64,000 nt of DNA from Acinetobacter schindleri CIP 107287 (GCF_000368625.1 NZ_KB849575.1:675202-739201); one strand, 5' to 3'. Shown: positions 47,601 through 57,089, counted from the first letter of the stretch. Made by a program: numbers and translations. The notes: generated by a model not told the origin, from the sequence alone.

Positions 47601-48537
47601 CCGTGTGATTGAGCAGGGCCGCGATCTGGAAGAGTTGAAAGCTCGTTGCCGTACTGAAACACATAGTCCAGTCAAACAACTGAAAGGTGAATATAAAACT
47701 TTCCCGGAAAGCTTCGTATTTGAAGCATCGCAAAAAGTGACAGGTGTGGTGGTGAAACAATACCAGGCTCTTGTACCCACTAAAGACTTTGCTGCCCTAG
47801 AGCAAAAAGATGAATCTGGTGTGGTGATTCAGACCTTTAATGATCAGGCTGAAGCGATTCGTCAACATCGTGCCGGGGTAATCCGTCTGGTACATATGGA
47901 GCTCGGTGATCTGATTCGCCAACTGAAAAAACAGATTTCTAAACCACTGGCATTGGCATATTCACCATTAGGTGATAAAGCTAAACTGGAACAAATGTTA
48001 GTTTATGCCACACTCCAGACGGCAATAAAAGAGCTTCCTGTCAATGCGAAAGAGTTCCAAAAGTTGTTAGAAGATGTAAAAAAATCTTTCCTGACTTATG
48101 GTCAAGCTGCTTTACGGGATATCACCGATATTTATACCCAGTGGCAGGAAATACGCCGGAAATTGTTGGTTTTAGACGGTTCTGTGTTTGGCAAGAACAT
48201 TGATGATATTGAGGATCAGCTAGATTTGATGAATCTTTCTGACTTTGTTTATTCCGTATCGGCGGATGTCTGGATTGAATTTCCACGCTATCTCAAGGCA
48301 CTGATTTTGCGTCTTGACCGTTTGCCAAATAATTTACAAAGGGATGATTCTGCCATTGATCAAATTGACCCTTGGATGGAAAAATTGTTCCAGTTTAAAA
48401 ATGACGCTCGCCTGAAAGAACTGTATTTCATGGTTGAGGAATTGCGGATCTCTTTATTTTCACAACCGATGAAAACTAAAGCACCAGTTTCTCCGAATCG
48501 CCTACAAAAAGTATGGGATCGTCTTGGAATCAGTTAA
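44680..48537 (+). CDS. hrpA: ATP-dependent RNA helicase HrpA
   Basis: The 1285-residue DEAH helicase starts at TTG 44680 (AAKGLNVENWVMARDL); an ATG 12 codons later is the alternative, with neither having a strong ribosome site. Walker A GETGSGKTTQ (84-93), DEAHERS at 181-187, SAT motif TSATLD, and motif VI QRKGRCGR are intact. HA2 and OB-fold domains follow, then the long HrpA-specific C-terminal region (DUF3418). HrpA is involved in rescue of stalled or collided ribosomes in E. coli. Confidence 0.97.
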   Translation: MAAKGLNVENWVMARDLHRLNRLRKGKDANEKQYQELFEKSHLKVLERVERIPNIKLNQELPVTQYADKLIEAIQEHQVIIVAGETGSGKTTQLPQIAMLAGRGLTGLIGHTQPRRLAARSVSQRIAEEVGEKLGESISFKVRFNEQGSQDSLVRLMTDGILLAELANDRFLTKYDTIIIDEAHERSLNIDFIMGYLKQLLPRRKDLKVIITSATLDVNRFSNYFNGAPIFEVEGRSYPVELRYRPISEMTIGGSDDDEFDDFEENLPRAVVAAVEECFQDAQEKGHPEHADILIFASTEQEIRELQETLIKHGPRHTEVLPLYARLALAEQQKIFNPSGGGRRIIIATNVAETALTVPNIRYVIDSGFARISRYNYRSRVQRLPIEAISQAAANQRKGRCGRIAPGVCIRLYSEEDFLSRPEFTEPEIKRTNLASVILQMQSLKLGSLEEFDFIEPPDHRLVNDGRKLLIELGAMSEKKNELTKIGYQMAKMPIDPRLARMILGGAHFGVLNEVLVIVAALAVQDPRERPADKQMQADQKHALFREADSDFLFYIKLWETLHANRENMSENKRRTFARNHFLSWLRLREWKKTHEQLVDLAKGLNLSFNEKKASYENLHRALLTGLLSFIANKTDERNVFMAVRQQKARVFPASTLHKTNTPWVMAFEMVETSQVYLRTLAKIEPEWILLAARDLVKHHYFEPHWSKKAGVVNAYDQISLFGLIIEPKRQINYEKVDQEAAHEIFLRDALTTGHLGITPPFLKHNLLKLEEVERVEDKLRRRDLVVDEETIYQFYASKVPPEVASRRSFEDWRATVEPQDPRYLFIDDDALWLNDRPTTQQFPDYLRNGELRLAASYRFDPSHDEDGATVRIPLQALPQVDENLWSWGIPGWRQDLIEALLKALPKDKRRNLVPIPDTARKLMARIDATDLQKHIFSFLAFQLRGEQITEKDFSLERVEQYLLPLIKVIDEKGRVIEQGRDLEELKARCRTETHSPVKQLKGEYKTFPESFVFEASQKVTGVVVKQYQALVPTKDFAALEQKDESGVVIQTFNDQAEAIRQHRAGVIRLVHMELGDLIRQLKKQISKPLALAYSPLGDKAKLEQMLVYATLQTAIKELPVNAKEFQKLLEDVKKSFLTYGQAALRDITDIYTQWQEIRRKLLVLDGSVFGKNIDDIEDQLDLMNLSDFVYSVSADVWIEFPRYLKALILRLDRLPNNLQRDDSAIDQIDPWMEKLFQFKNDARLKELYFMVEELRISLFSQPMKTKAPVSPNRLQKVWDRLGIS

Positions 48538-48567
48538 CATATAGGTAATTTCTAAAAGGAGTTTTAC

Positions 48568-49680
48568 ATGGGCATCCGCATTACAGGTACTGGTCTGTTC
48601 CATCCAACAGATTTCATTACCAATGAAGAGTTAGTTGAAAGTTTAAATGCTTATGTGGAACAGTATAACCTCGAGAATGCTGACAAAATCGCTGCGGGCG
48701 AAATTGAAGAATTGCGTGGTTCGAGTGCAGAATTTATTGAAAAAGCTTCTGGCATCAAACGCCGTTATGTCGCTGAGAAAACCGGTATTCTGGATCCAAA
48801 ACGTCTTCGTCCTTTACTGCATGAACGTTCAAATGATGAGTTGTCTATTCAGGCAGAGTGGGGCGTGGCTGCAGCGAAACAGGCGATGGAAAATGCAGGT
48901 GTAACTGCAGAAGACATCGATGTTGTGATTCTGTCATGTTCGAATATTCAGCGTGCTTATCCAGCACTTGCAATTGAAATCCAGACCGCTCTGGGTATTC
49001 AAGGCTATGCATATGACATGAATGTGGCATGTTCTGCAGCGACTTTCGGGATTAAGCAGGCCGCTGATGCGATCAAGTCTGGCGCGCGTCGCGTATTAAT
49101 GGTAAATGTTGAAATCACCTCTGGTCATACCGATTTCCGTTCACGTGACTGTCACTTCATCTTTGGTGATGTCGCTACTGCTTCAATCATTGAAGAGACT
49201 GAAACTAAAACTGGTTTCGAAATTGAAGATATTGAACTGTTCACCCAGTTCTCGAACAACATCCGCAATAACTTTGGTTACCTGAACCTAAGCGAAGTGG
49301 ATGCTGATATCGACAATAACCGTTTCCGTCAGGACGGTCGTAAGGTGTTCAAGGAAGTTTGTCCGCTGGTTGCGAAGATGATCACCAAGCAGCTGGAAAA
49401 GAACCAGATTGAACCGACCAATGTAAAACGTTTCTGGTTGCACCAGGCGAACGTGAACATGAATGAGCTGATTCTGAAACTGATCGTAGGTAAAGAACAC
49501 GCGAAGTCAGAACTGGTACCATTGATTTTGGACGAGTTTGCAAATACATCTTCAGCAGGTGTCATCATTGCATTGCACCGTACGGCAAATGAAGTGAATG
49601 ACGGCGAATATGGTGTGTTATGTTCATTCGGTGCGGGCTACTCTGTAGGCTCAATCCTGGTGAAAAAGCACGTCGCTTAA
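48568..49680 (+). CDS. Beta-ketoacyl-ACP synthase III family protein
   Basis: The 370-residue KAS III fold enzyme condenses an acyl-CoA with malonyl-ACP. The catalytic triad is Cys155 ([10 protein letters not shown]), His in [10 protein letters not shown] (about 293) and Asn in FANTSSAG (about 326). It has a longer N-terminal part than E. coli FabH (317 residues), with an inserted segment at about 40-90, as in the larger FabH-like proteins of Pseudomonas and Acinetobacter. AAAGGAG lies eight bases before the ATG. The downstream acyltransferase gene begins 13 bases later, suggesting a lipid operon. Confidence 0.92.
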   Translation: MGIRITGTGLFHPTDFITNEELVESLNAYVEQYNLENADKIAAGEIEELRGSSAEFIEKASGIKRRYVAEKTGILDPKRLRPLLHERSNDELSIQAEWGVAAAKQAMENAGVTAEDIDVVILSCSNIQRAYPALAIEIQTALGIQGYAYDMNVACSAATFGIKQAADAIKSGARRVLMVNVEITSGHTDFRSRDCHFIFGDVATASIIEETETKTGFEIEDIELFTQFSNNIRNNFGYLNLSEVDADIDNNRFRQDGRKVFKEVCPLVAKMITKQLEKNQIEPTNVKRFWLHQANVNMNELILKLIVGKEHAKSELVPLILDEFANTSSAGVIIALHRTANEVNDGEYGVLCSFGAGYSVGSILVKKHVA

Positions 49681-49693
49681 GCTGGAAGACATC

Positions 49694-50461
49694 TTGCAGG
49701 TTCAGCATGATGCAGCCTGGATCAAACGCTTCAGCGGGTTGTCCAAACTGTATTTTACGCCGACTTTTTTCGGTGCTGAGCACATTGATGCTTCGCGACC
49801 AGCAATGTATGTCGGTAATCATTCGATCTATGGGGTGTTTGATTCACCCATGATCATTGATTACCTGTACAACGAGCATAAAGTGGCTGTGGTCAGTATT
49901 GCGGACCACAGCCACTTTTATATTCCGCTCTGGCGGGAAATCTTCAGGAAGTTTGGTGCGATTGATGGTGTGCAGGAATATGTACGCGAAGTTATGCGCC
50001 AAGGTTATTCGATTCTGGTCTTCCCGGGTGGAGGGCGAGAAGTGCTGAAACGTCAAGGCGAGCAGTACCAGCTGATCTGAAAACAGCGTTATGGCTTCTT
50101 AAGGCTGGCGCAAGAATTTGACTACGATATCATACCGTTTGCTGCTCTGGGCGGTGATGAAATTTTCGAAATTGGCTTTGATGCCCGTCAGGTCGTGGAA
50201 AATAAATATTTCCAGAAATTACTCAAAGTTTCTGCACTTAATAAACTCTTGCGTAAAGGGGATGTCATTCCTTCCTTGCCGAAAAGTCTTTTTCCAAAAC
50301 GGTTACCTTTCTATTTTCAGTTCCAGCCAGCTTTATCTGTCTCTCATATCCAAAGCCAAGAAGATATGACACTATTCCGTGATCAGATTCAGCAACAGAT
50401 CTATCAGGCAATTGAAGAATTAAAAAATATCCGGGCATCCGAGCTATCACCTAAATCCTGA
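49694..50461 (+). pseudogene. Lysophospholipid-type acyltransferase gene with in-frame TGA
   Basis: From TTG 49694 (GGAAG just upstream) the frame reads YVGNHSIYGVFDSP, FRKFGAIDG, FPGGGREVLKRQGEQYQLI, then TGA at 50078-50080, and continues in the same frame KQRYGFLRLAQEFDYDIIPF to a TGA at 50461. In the MGAT-like acyltransferase family this stretch is yqLIWKxRxGFxRLA, so the stop replaces the conserved Trp (TGG to TGA, one base). Full length would be 255 codons. The 128-residue N-terminal part keeps the HX-D region and GGGRE, but is unlikely to be active. It follows the KAS III gene by 13 bases. A sequencing error is the alternative. Confidence 0.85.
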
Positions 50462-50610
50462 AAAATAAAAATGAACTGGGTTTAAATGCGAGCTGTTTAT
50501 CTGATTTATTTTATTTTGTGAATTATTTTTCTATATGAGCTATTTTACTGGTCTGTGTCAGATGACTTGAATATGCTTAAATGAGTTTATAGTCCATTTT
50601 AGGTGCGTGT

Positions 50611-52656
50611 ATGGAACAGGAGAGTTTAGTACCGCAGTATCAGCAGCTCGCCAAGCAGTTGCTTCGTATTTCAGATTGCTTGCATGATATTTATCAGGAT
50701 CAGTGGGACATTGTGGGGAATTTAAATGCCCAGAATATGTTCAAGCTGGATCATGAGCGATATCGGATCGTCTTGGCAAATGGCCTGTTTCATATCCAGC
50801 TGCATACGCCTCAGCACATTCAGCAGGGCACAGCGCAATTGCTGGCAGAACCACATTTTAGTGTGCAGCATCACAAGTCAGACACTCTGGAAGAGTTCTT
50901 TTTACAGGATATCCATTTCCTGACTGGTGATTTTAAACCCCAGCATTCCCTATTCTTGCGTGATAAAGCGCAACAGTTACGTAAGCTGCTGATCCAGCAG
51001 GTCTATCAATGGGTCAATGGGCCTGCACGTGTGCTGAAATTCGTGCAGCAACTTTCCGTTGTGCAGGCAGAAATCATTGATCATCTGATGAGAAGAGCGG
51101 GTCTGTATACCACGCCAGTAATGAGTGACTATGTCTTATATGGAAAAGAGCCATCTCAAAACATCTTGCAGCAAATGCAAAAGATTTTTTCCTTAGAATA
51201 TTTAGCGCCCGCTGACTTTCTTTCGATTCAGGGACTTATGCACAGTCTGGATGACTTCTGTTTTAGCACAGCACAATTTTTGCATCCGGCAATCTACCGT
51301 ATTATGAGTTTGTCCTTTGAGGAGCGTTTTAATCTGCATGAGCTGAATGATCATGTAAACGATATTGAACTCCTGTTCAGGCACGCCTTGGAGCATAGCA
51401 ATATGCTGGGTTTCGTGCGTTTGATGAACCGTGATACCTGGGGACGGGAGGATCTGCTAAGCAAGAAGCATTTTCTGGAAAATAATTATCAGTTATGGCA
51501 GAAAAAAGTCGCGAAACTGCCATTGTTTGACTGTAATCGGGCGATCAACTGGCTGTTCAAGCAGTCCGCTGAAGTGTTGGACTGGATTAGCACGAATATT
51601 CAGCACAGTAGTGTACGCGTTACAGTCACGGCGATCAGTTTCCTGAATACTCATCAGGTACATCCACAGGTGCTGCTGGCGACCTTGCAATATTTTCAAT
51701 ATACTTCAGCGCGGTTATTTATTCATAGTGTGCATCAGTATGCCATACAGTATAAATGGTTCACGCATCCGGATAACAAATCCGTAGTATTAAAAGGAAC
51801 ACGTCAGGCGATTAATGACCACCGTATTGCTATCAGTCCGTCAATTCTGTATCTGGACGAGTGGATTGGCCTGATGCGCGAAGTAGTCAAGATGGATGAT
51901 TGCACCACCAAGAAGGTATATATGGGTTTAAGCCGGGTCATGCAGGCCTATATGCAGCATTTACATAAAGCAACTTCTCATCTGCCTGAAGCGGTACAGC
52001 AATATATCCGGCCAGCTACTCAACAAAATCGCGATTTTTATACCGAGTTGCAGCGTTATCGGATTCAGTTGACTGAGTTTCGACAGCTGTTTTATCTGCA
52101 AGATGCCAATGTGCGCGAATCAATTTTTGACAGTTATGTACGTGACTATCTGGCAGAATATTTGGCTATATATAAAAATATTCCAAAAAGTCTGACCTGG
52201 AAGGGTTTGTTTATTCAGGCCATTGCCTGGCATGACCAGATTCAGAAGCAGGAAATTATTGCCCGACTGAAAAAGGACTTTGCACTTAAGGACTGGAAAA
52301 CTCTGACGAATGAAGCAAATTTCTATTATTTTGACTGGAAATTTGAAGAGCTAAAAAATATAGACCAGATTATTGAGGAAGCTCGGATTTTTCAGAACTG
52401 TCTGGCCGCCAGTTATGCACAGCGGATCATAGAAGGGGAATACGTTGCTTTTCATGTCAGTCATGCAGAATTATCTACGCCACTGCTCTTGGGTTGTCAT
52501 ATACACGATCAGGAAATTATTTTCGATCAGTTGGAATATCCCCACAACCAAAAAGCAGATCCGCAATATATCGATATGGCAATTCATTTCATCAGCTGGT
52601 TTAACAGACGACTGCATACGTCGTGTATAGATTCTGATTTGGACCTGAATACTTAA
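50611..52656 (+). CDS. PcfJ-domain protein (681 residues)
   Basis: AGGTG precedes the ATG by five bases. The long helical N-terminal part is rich in Gln and His and matches nothing I know. The last about 110 residues (IIEEARIFQNCLAASYAQRI; EGEYVAFHVS; STPLLLGCHIHDQEIIFDQ) show the PcfJ pattern with the conserved Cys in xNCL and alternating strands. PcfJ was named in the enterococcal conjugative plasmid pCF10, but chromosomal members are common and uncharacterised. The next gene, a PIF1-like helicase, begins 53 bases later on the same strand. Confidence 0.75.
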   Translation: MEQESLVPQYQQLAKQLLRISDCLHDIYQDQWDIVGNLNAQNMFKLDHERYRIVLANGLFHIQLHTPQHIQQGTAQLLAEPHFSVQHHKSDTLEEFFLQDIHFLTGDFKPQHSLFLRDKAQQLRKLLIQQVYQWVNGPARVLKFVQQLSVVQAEIIDHLMRRAGLYTTPVMSDYVLYGKEPSQNILQQMQKIFSLEYLAPADFLSIQGLMHSLDDFCFSTAQFLHPAIYRIMSLSFEERFNLHELNDHVNDIELLFRHALEHSNMLGFVRLMNRDTWGREDLLSKKHFLENNYQLWQKKVAKLPLFDCNRAINWLFKQSAEVLDWISTNIQHSSVRVTVTAISFLNTHQVHPQVLLATLQYFQYTSARLFIHSVHQYAIQYKWFTHPDNKSVVLKGTRQAINDHRIAISPSILYLDEWIGLMREVVKMDDCTTKKVYMGLSRVMQAYMQHLHKATSHLPEAVQQYIRPATQQNRDFYTELQRYRIQLTEFRQLFYLQDANVRESIFDSYVRDYLAEYLAIYKNIPKSLTWKGLFIQAIAWHDQIQKQEIIARLKKDFALKDWKTLTNEANFYYFDWKFEELKNIDQIIEEARIFQNCLAASYAQRIIEGEYVAFHVSHAELSTPLLLGCHIHDQEIIFDQLEYPHNQKADPQYIDMAIHFISWFNRRLHTSCIDSDLDLNT

Positions 52657-52709
52657 CTTTTGCCGGAAAAGTCGTTAGGCTATAGCCGTTCTTTCACGGT
52701 ATAGGTCAT

Positions 52710-54425
52710 ATGAAACAGGAAACTGCACTTAAGTTACTCAAAGCGGGCGAAAATGTATTTTTAACAGGCTCGGCTGGTGCAGGGAAAACCTATACCCTGA
52801 ATCAATATATCAATTATTTGAAAGCACGTAAGGTATCTGTTGCGATTACAGCATCTACAGGTATCGCGGCAACGCACATGAATGGCATGACCATTCATAC
52901 CTGGGCCGGTATCGGGATTAAGGACTTCTTGTCAGAAGAAGACCTGAAGCGTATGAAAGAGCGCAAATATCTGAAAGAACATCTGGAAAATGCTCAGGTA
53001 CTGATTATTGATGAGATTTCTATGCTGCATGCCAAGCAGCTAAATCTGGTTAATCAGGTATTAAAGTATTTCAAAGAATCTGATGAAGCTTTTGGTGGTA
53101 TTCAGGTGATTGTTGCTGGTGATTTCTTTCAGTTGCCTCCAGTGGGCAGAAATGATGAACGCAACCGGGATAAATTCTGCTTTATGTCAGATGCCTGGGT
53201 TGAAGCCAAATTTCGCGTTTGTTATCTGACCGAGCAGCACCGTCAGGGCAATGACTATCTAAATGATATTCTGAATGCAATCCGTGCGCAGGCGATTGGT
53301 ACAGAACATCGAAATGCCTTGCAAGGAACACGTCATCAGGAGATTGGCGACACTTATACGCGTCTGTATACGCATAATATGGATGTGGACAGTATCAACT
53401 TCCGGCATTTAAATGAAATTGATAATGAGCCGCGCCAGTTTGATGCCCAGTGCGACGGCAATGACAAGTTGATCGAAACGCTGAAATCTTCAGTGCGTGC
53501 ACCAGAAACCTTAACGCTGAAAAAGCATGCTAAAGTCATGTTTGTCAAAAACAACTTTGATCTGGGCTATATCAATGGCAGTTTGGGTGAAGTTATTGGT
53601 TTTGAAGAAGATGATGAATTTGGGGTATTGCCTAAAGTCAAACTCACAGATGGGACGACGTTGCTGGTTGAGCCAGAAACCTGGTCAGTAGACAATGAAG
53701 CCGGTAAGACCATTGCCAGTTTCCAGCAAATTCCCTTACGTCTAGCATGGGCGATTACGATTCATAAATCACAAGGTATGACCTTGGAAGCTGCCGAAAT
53801 TGACCTGAGCCATACTTTTGAAAAAGGTCAGGGCTATGTGGCACTTTCGCGTTTAAAAACTTTAGATGGTCTACGTCTAAAAGGTTTTAATGAGCAGGCA
53901 TTGGAGCTGGATAGTCTGGCAATTAAGGCAGACCGCCGTTTTCAGGAGTTGTCGAGTGAAGCCGAAGAACACTTTGAAAATATTGATTTAACCAAACAAC
54001 ATAATGCCTTTATCCGTCATTGCGGTGGTACGCTGAATGAAATTGAAATTCAGCGTAATGAAAAAAAACTGGCGAAAAATGGCGGCAAGCAGAATTATGC
54101 TGCCGCAACGCTGGATGAAACGCGTGAACTGTTTGAAGAAGGTTATGATATTGCCGATATCGCCACTGAGCGTGGTTTAACGCCGGCAACGATTATCAAC
54201 CATTTAGGTCGACTGCATAAAGAGCAAGGTTTAGATATATCTGTCGCTCATCCGGGTGAGGAAGTGGTTGAACAAGTGCGTAAAATCTATAAACGTCTGA
54301 CCAAGCGCCAGGATACCGATCATTTCAATGATGATGGGTTTATTAAACTGCGTCCGATTGTCGAGTTAACCAGTCCGCGTATGGGCTATGATCAGGTGCG
54401 TTTGGCGCTATTGTTTGTTGAATAA
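52710..54425 (+). CDS. PIF1-like ATP-dependent DNA helicase with C-terminal HTH_40-like domain
   Basis: The 571-residue superfamily 1B helicase has Walker A GSAGAGKTYTLNQ (19-31), motif II VLIIDEISMLH (about 95-105), AGDFFQLPPVG, and the UvrD_C_2 tail AWAITIHKSQGMTLEAAEIDLS and YVALSRLKTLDGL. Residues about 470-520 (ATLDETRELFEEGYDIADIATERGLTPATIINHL in parts) form a helix-turn-helix like that of RQC/HTH_40 proteins. It likely unwinds forked or structured DNA or R-loops. Its only close neighbour is the PcfJ-domain gene. Confidence 0.92.
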   Translation: MKQETALKLLKAGENVFLTGSAGAGKTYTLNQYINYLKARKVSVAITASTGIAATHMNGMTIHTWAGIGIKDFLSEEDLKRMKERKYLKEHLENAQVLIIDEISMLHAKQLNLVNQVLKYFKESDEAFGGIQVIVAGDFFQLPPVGRNDERNRDKFCFMSDAWVEAKFRVCYLTEQHRQGNDYLNDILNAIRAQAIGTEHRNALQGTRHQEIGDTYTRLYTHNMDVDSINFRHLNEIDNEPRQFDAQCDGNDKLIETLKSSVRAPETLTLKKHAKVMFVKNNFDLGYINGSLGEVIGFEEDDEFGVLPKVKLTDGTTLLVEPETWSVDNEAGKTIASFQQIPLRLAWAITIHKSQGMTLEAAEIDLSHTFEKGQGYVALSRLKTLDGLRLKGFNEQALELDSLAIKADRRFQELSSEAEEHFENIDLTKQHNAFIRHCGGTLNEIEIQRNEKKLAKNGGKQNYAAATLDETRELFEEGYDIADIATERGLTPATIINHLGRLHKEQGLDISVAHPGEEVVEQVRKIYKRLTKRQDTDHFNDDGFIKLRPIVELTSPRMGYDQVRLALLFVE

Positions 54426-54782
54426 GAAAAGCTATTTGATATAAAAACTTCTATGAGCGTGATGGATTTCTAGCTTGTAGGGTAATTGTAGTAATTATTA
54501 TCATTTGCTTATTCTTAGTTAATAAGTTCAAGATTTGGCAGGTTGTAATTATCTTACTTTTGACAGGCCATGAGAAACATCGTTTCGCAAGATAAAAGCC
54601 CTTTATTGATCTGACAGCATATCCTGAGCAAGCTTTAATTACTGCTTTATAGCTTGCGAAAGGCAATCAATGTGCGACTTCGATGCCGCTAGTCATATGA
54701 TTTGATATCGAAGTATTTTTACAAATCCTGGGAGAATGGATGTTTGAGTTAGGGTTAACTAAATAGAAATTTTATTTCAAAC
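54426..54782. other. 357-bp intergenic region
   Basis: It lies between convergent PIF1-like helicase and DUF441 genes. No terminator with a clear T-tract is visible. A short plus-strand frame near 54700-54765 (ends WMFELGLTK then TAG) looks protein-like but is too short to call and has a stop directly upstream. Confidence 0.5.
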
Positions 54783-55235
54783 TTATTGCGTACTAATCAA
54801 TAATGATAAAATTCCAGCCGCAATTAAAGGACCGACAGGAACCCCGCGTAATACTGCTACACCTGCCACTGTGCCTAATAATAGTCCGGCTACCACATCT
54901 GGCTGGTTGGACATCAGCTTCACTCCACGTCCTCCCAGCCAGGCGACAAAGACGCCAATGGCGATTGCCAGTAAAGACTTCCAGCTCAGGAAAGATTTGA
55001 GAATACTTTCTCCTGAAATTTTGCCACTGGCAATCGGTGTCAGAACACCAATGGTCAGAATAATAATCCCGATATTTAAACCGTGCGCCTGTACATAGGG
55101 TAATAAACTGCTGAGAGGCGTGATTTTTAAAACGATTAACACCGCTGCAGCAATGGTGACGGCACTATTATGACTAAAAATACCGCAAGCCAGTAAAACC
55201 AAAAGAACAATCAGATTTAGATCAAGTTGCGACAT
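54783..55235 (-). CDS. DUF441 (YeaL-like) inner-membrane protein
   Basis: ATG 55235 ([18 protein letters not shown]) gives 150 residues, close to E. coli YeaL (148); a start 16 codons upstream is in frame but adds a non-family leader. Four or more membrane helices contain [31 protein letters not shown] and [25 protein letters not shown], the diagnostic family blocks. Function in the family is unknown. Confidence 0.93.
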   Translation of the reverse strand: MSQLDLNLIVLLVLLACGIFSHNSAVTIAAAVLIVLKITPLSSLLPYVQAHGLNIGIIILTIGVLTPIASGKISGESILKSFLSWKSLLAIAIGVFVAWLGGRGVKLMSNQPDVVAGLLLGTVAGVAVLRGVPVGPLIAAGILSLLISTQ

Positions 55236-55375
55236 AAGTGGAAGAGATAGAGTGAAAAATAAAGCTATTGTAGAGCTTTTCAACGCATGATACCTAGAAA
55301 ACAGCGGAAGAAAACAAAATCATGATTGTTTCAGGATAGAATGCACAGGTCTTCACTCGATACAGGTATGAACAG

Positions 55376-56083
55376 ATGCTTCTGGAAAAAATGTTGCAGT
55401 CACAAGGTTTTGGCTCGCGTAAGTATTGCCAGCAAATGATCAAGAATGGCGCTGTGAGCATCCAGGGTGAAATCATTGATAATCCAAAACATAAACTTGA
55501 TTTGGATCAGCTAGAGTTCAATGTGTATGACGAAATCTATCAATATCGGGAAAAAGTCTATATTGCCTTAAACAAGCCACAAGGTTATGAGTGTTCGCAT
55601 CAGGCAACCCATCATTTTAGTGTCTTTGAGTTGTTTGATGACTTGCTCATGAATCGTGGAATTCAGTGTGTAGGTCGTTTAGACCAGGATACGACAGGCT
55701 TGCTGTTACTGACTGATGATGGTCAATTTTTGCAGGCATTAACTCATCCTAAAAAGCATGTTGCCAAGGTTTACCAGATGGATACCGCAGACCCTGTTAC
55801 GGATGAGCAGATCAAGCAGCTGGAACAAGGTGTTGAGCTACGTAATGAAAAAGGTATTTATGCTGCTACAGATGTCATTCGTCTTGAAGAAAAGCGCTTG
55901 CAAATGGCGGTTCATCAAGGTGTTTATCATCAGGTGAAACGTATGCTGGCAGCTGTGGGGAATAAAGTTGAAAAACTGCATCGGGCTCAAATAGGTCAAT
56001 TAACCTTGAATGATTTGCCAGAAGGAGAGTGGATTTATTTAACTGAAGATCAAGTGATTCAAGCTAAATACCGTGCCGAATAA
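55376..56083 (+). CDS. rsuA: RsuA-family pseudouridine synthase
   Basis: The 235-residue protein has an N-terminal S4-like RNA-binding domain (LEKMLQSQGFGSRKYCQQMI; SIQGEII) and a catalytic domain with GRLDQDTTGLLLLTDDG (Asp103) and the C-terminal VYHQVKRMLAAVGNKVEKLHR. This is the RsuA pattern, which makes pseudouridine 516 in 16S rRNA. RluB/E/F paralogues share the fold, so the exact target is inferred. An ATG two codons into the usual start region at 55376 is the only candidate. Confidence 0.88.
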   Translation: MLLEKMLQSQGFGSRKYCQQMIKNGAVSIQGEIIDNPKHKLDLDQLEFNVYDEIYQYREKVYIALNKPQGYECSHQATHHFSVFELFDDLLMNRGIQCVGRLDQDTTGLLLLTDDGQFLQALTHPKKHVAKVYQMDTADPVTDEQIKQLEQGVELRNEKGIYAATDVIRLEEKRLQMAVHQGVYHQVKRMLAAVGNKVEKLHRAQIGQLTLNDLPEGEWIYLTEDQVIQAKYRAE

Positions 56084-56093
56084 AGTTTAGGAT

Positions 56094-56537
56094 TTACTTA
56101 AGAAAACAATGGAAAGTGACAAATTCATCATCTCGCATAAATCCCATTGATTCATACAGTTTATGCGATTGGTGGTTGTTTTTCTGGGTGTCCAGGCTAA
56201 TGCGAAGTGCATTTTCATGTCGGGCAAATAAAATAGCGGTATCAATCAGTTGTCGTGCAGCGCCATGACGGCGATACAGTGGAGTGATATACACATCATC
56301 CAGCACATAAAACTTTGAACAAGCTACTGAGGAAAATCTTAAATAAAGCAGGATAAATCCGGTAAAAATATCATCCTTGGTGTTGATAAAAATCACCGTC
56401 TGTTGGTCTTCAAATCGCTGTTTTAGAAACTGATAAGAAAGTTCCTGATTTGAGGAAGCTCCATAAAACTGGCGATATTCATCAAATAAAACTGAAAGCT
56501 GTTGCAGGTCTTCTACCTGAGCACGTCGAACAAGCAT
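56094..56537 (-). CDS. GNAT-family N-acetyltransferase
   Basis: The 147-residue protein has the GNAT fold: LVRRAQVEDLQQLSVLFDEYRQFYG, a central strand pair FTGFILLYLRFSS, acetyl-CoA loop YRRHGAARQLID (R/Q-x-x-G-x-A type) and C-terminal LYESMGFMRDDEF. The substrate is unknown. It is encoded 93 bases after a RelB/DinJ-like gene on the same strand. GNAT toxins of the TacT type are known, but this protein looks like an ordinary small-molecule acetyltransferase. Confidence 0.9.
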   Translation of the reverse strand: MLVRRAQVEDLQQLSVLFDEYRQFYGASSNQELSYQFLKQRFEDQQTVIFINTKDDIFTGFILLYLRFSSVACSKFYVLDDVYITPLYRRHGAARQLIDTAILFARHENALRISLDTQKNNHQSHKLYESMGFMRDDEFVTFHCFLK

Positions 56538-56630
56538 TCCTTACTCCATGTCTTATTATTATGTATTCATGGAGCATAACGAAATTTTGGGGAGGAGTAG
56601 CGTATGAAATTGTTTGAAAATGCGACAGTG

Positions 56631-56975
56631 TTAAATTTTGTCACTTTCACCCAGAATGGCATTCAGTTCTTCAAATAAATCAAAATGATCATCATCAGCA
56701 TGTAGATCCAATGCTTCCTGTTCTGCAGTGTCTGCAATCAATCCGGCAGATGCAGGTTTGGATTCGCTTTGCTTTAGTTTGCGCAGCTTGATTAATTGTT
56801 CCAAGTTGATATTCTGATTTTCAATAGAGAAGGGGATAGATTTAGTCAGCACTACCTGCTTAAAAAACAGGCGGACTGCTTGAGCTGGTGTAATTCCCAA
56901 TTGCTTAAATACGGCAAAGGCTTGTTTCTTTTCTTGAGAATCCAGGCGTATTTGGTAGACTTCAGTTTTTCTCAT
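56631..56975 (-). CDS. RelB/DinJ-like ribbon-helix-helix protein, without adjacent RelE/YafQ toxin
   Basis: The 114-residue protein starts MRKTEVYQIRLDSQEKKQAF and continues VFKQLGITPAQAVRLFFKQVVLTKSIPFSIE, the ribbon-helix-helix and C-terminal binding pattern of DinJ/RelB antitoxins, but it is about 30 residues longer with an acidic tail (DLHADDDHFDLFEELNAIL). No RelE, YafQ or HigB-type frame is found on either side. The downstream gene is a GNAT. It is either an orphan antitoxin, a free-standing regulator, or part of a pair with the GNAT (speculative). Confidence 0.75.
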   Translation of the reverse strand: MRKTEVYQIRLDSQEKKQAFAVFKQLGITPAQAVRLFFKQVVLTKSIPFSIENQNINLEQLIKLRKLKQSESKPASAGLIADTAEQEALDLHADDDHFDLFEELNAILGESDKI

Positions 56976-57089
56976 AATATATTCAAGACTTTAAAATACT
57001 TAACTTTTCGCATTCATTTTAATCCATTACATTTGAAATACAATCCTTATACGAATCAATTCTGAAAATAAATCGTAATGACAGCTGCA

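Noticed and set aside
50078..50080. TGA as selenocysteine or programmed read-through
   Set aside because: No SECIS-like stem follows directly and the family has Trp here; simple nonsense mutation is sufficient.
54451..54666. 71-codon minus-strand frame between PIF1-like helicase and DUF441 genes
   Set aside because: No ribosome site and no protein-like pattern.
54690..54765. Protein-like end ILGEWMFELGLTK on the plus strand
   Set aside because: Only about 22 codons after a stop, no start; at most a remnant.
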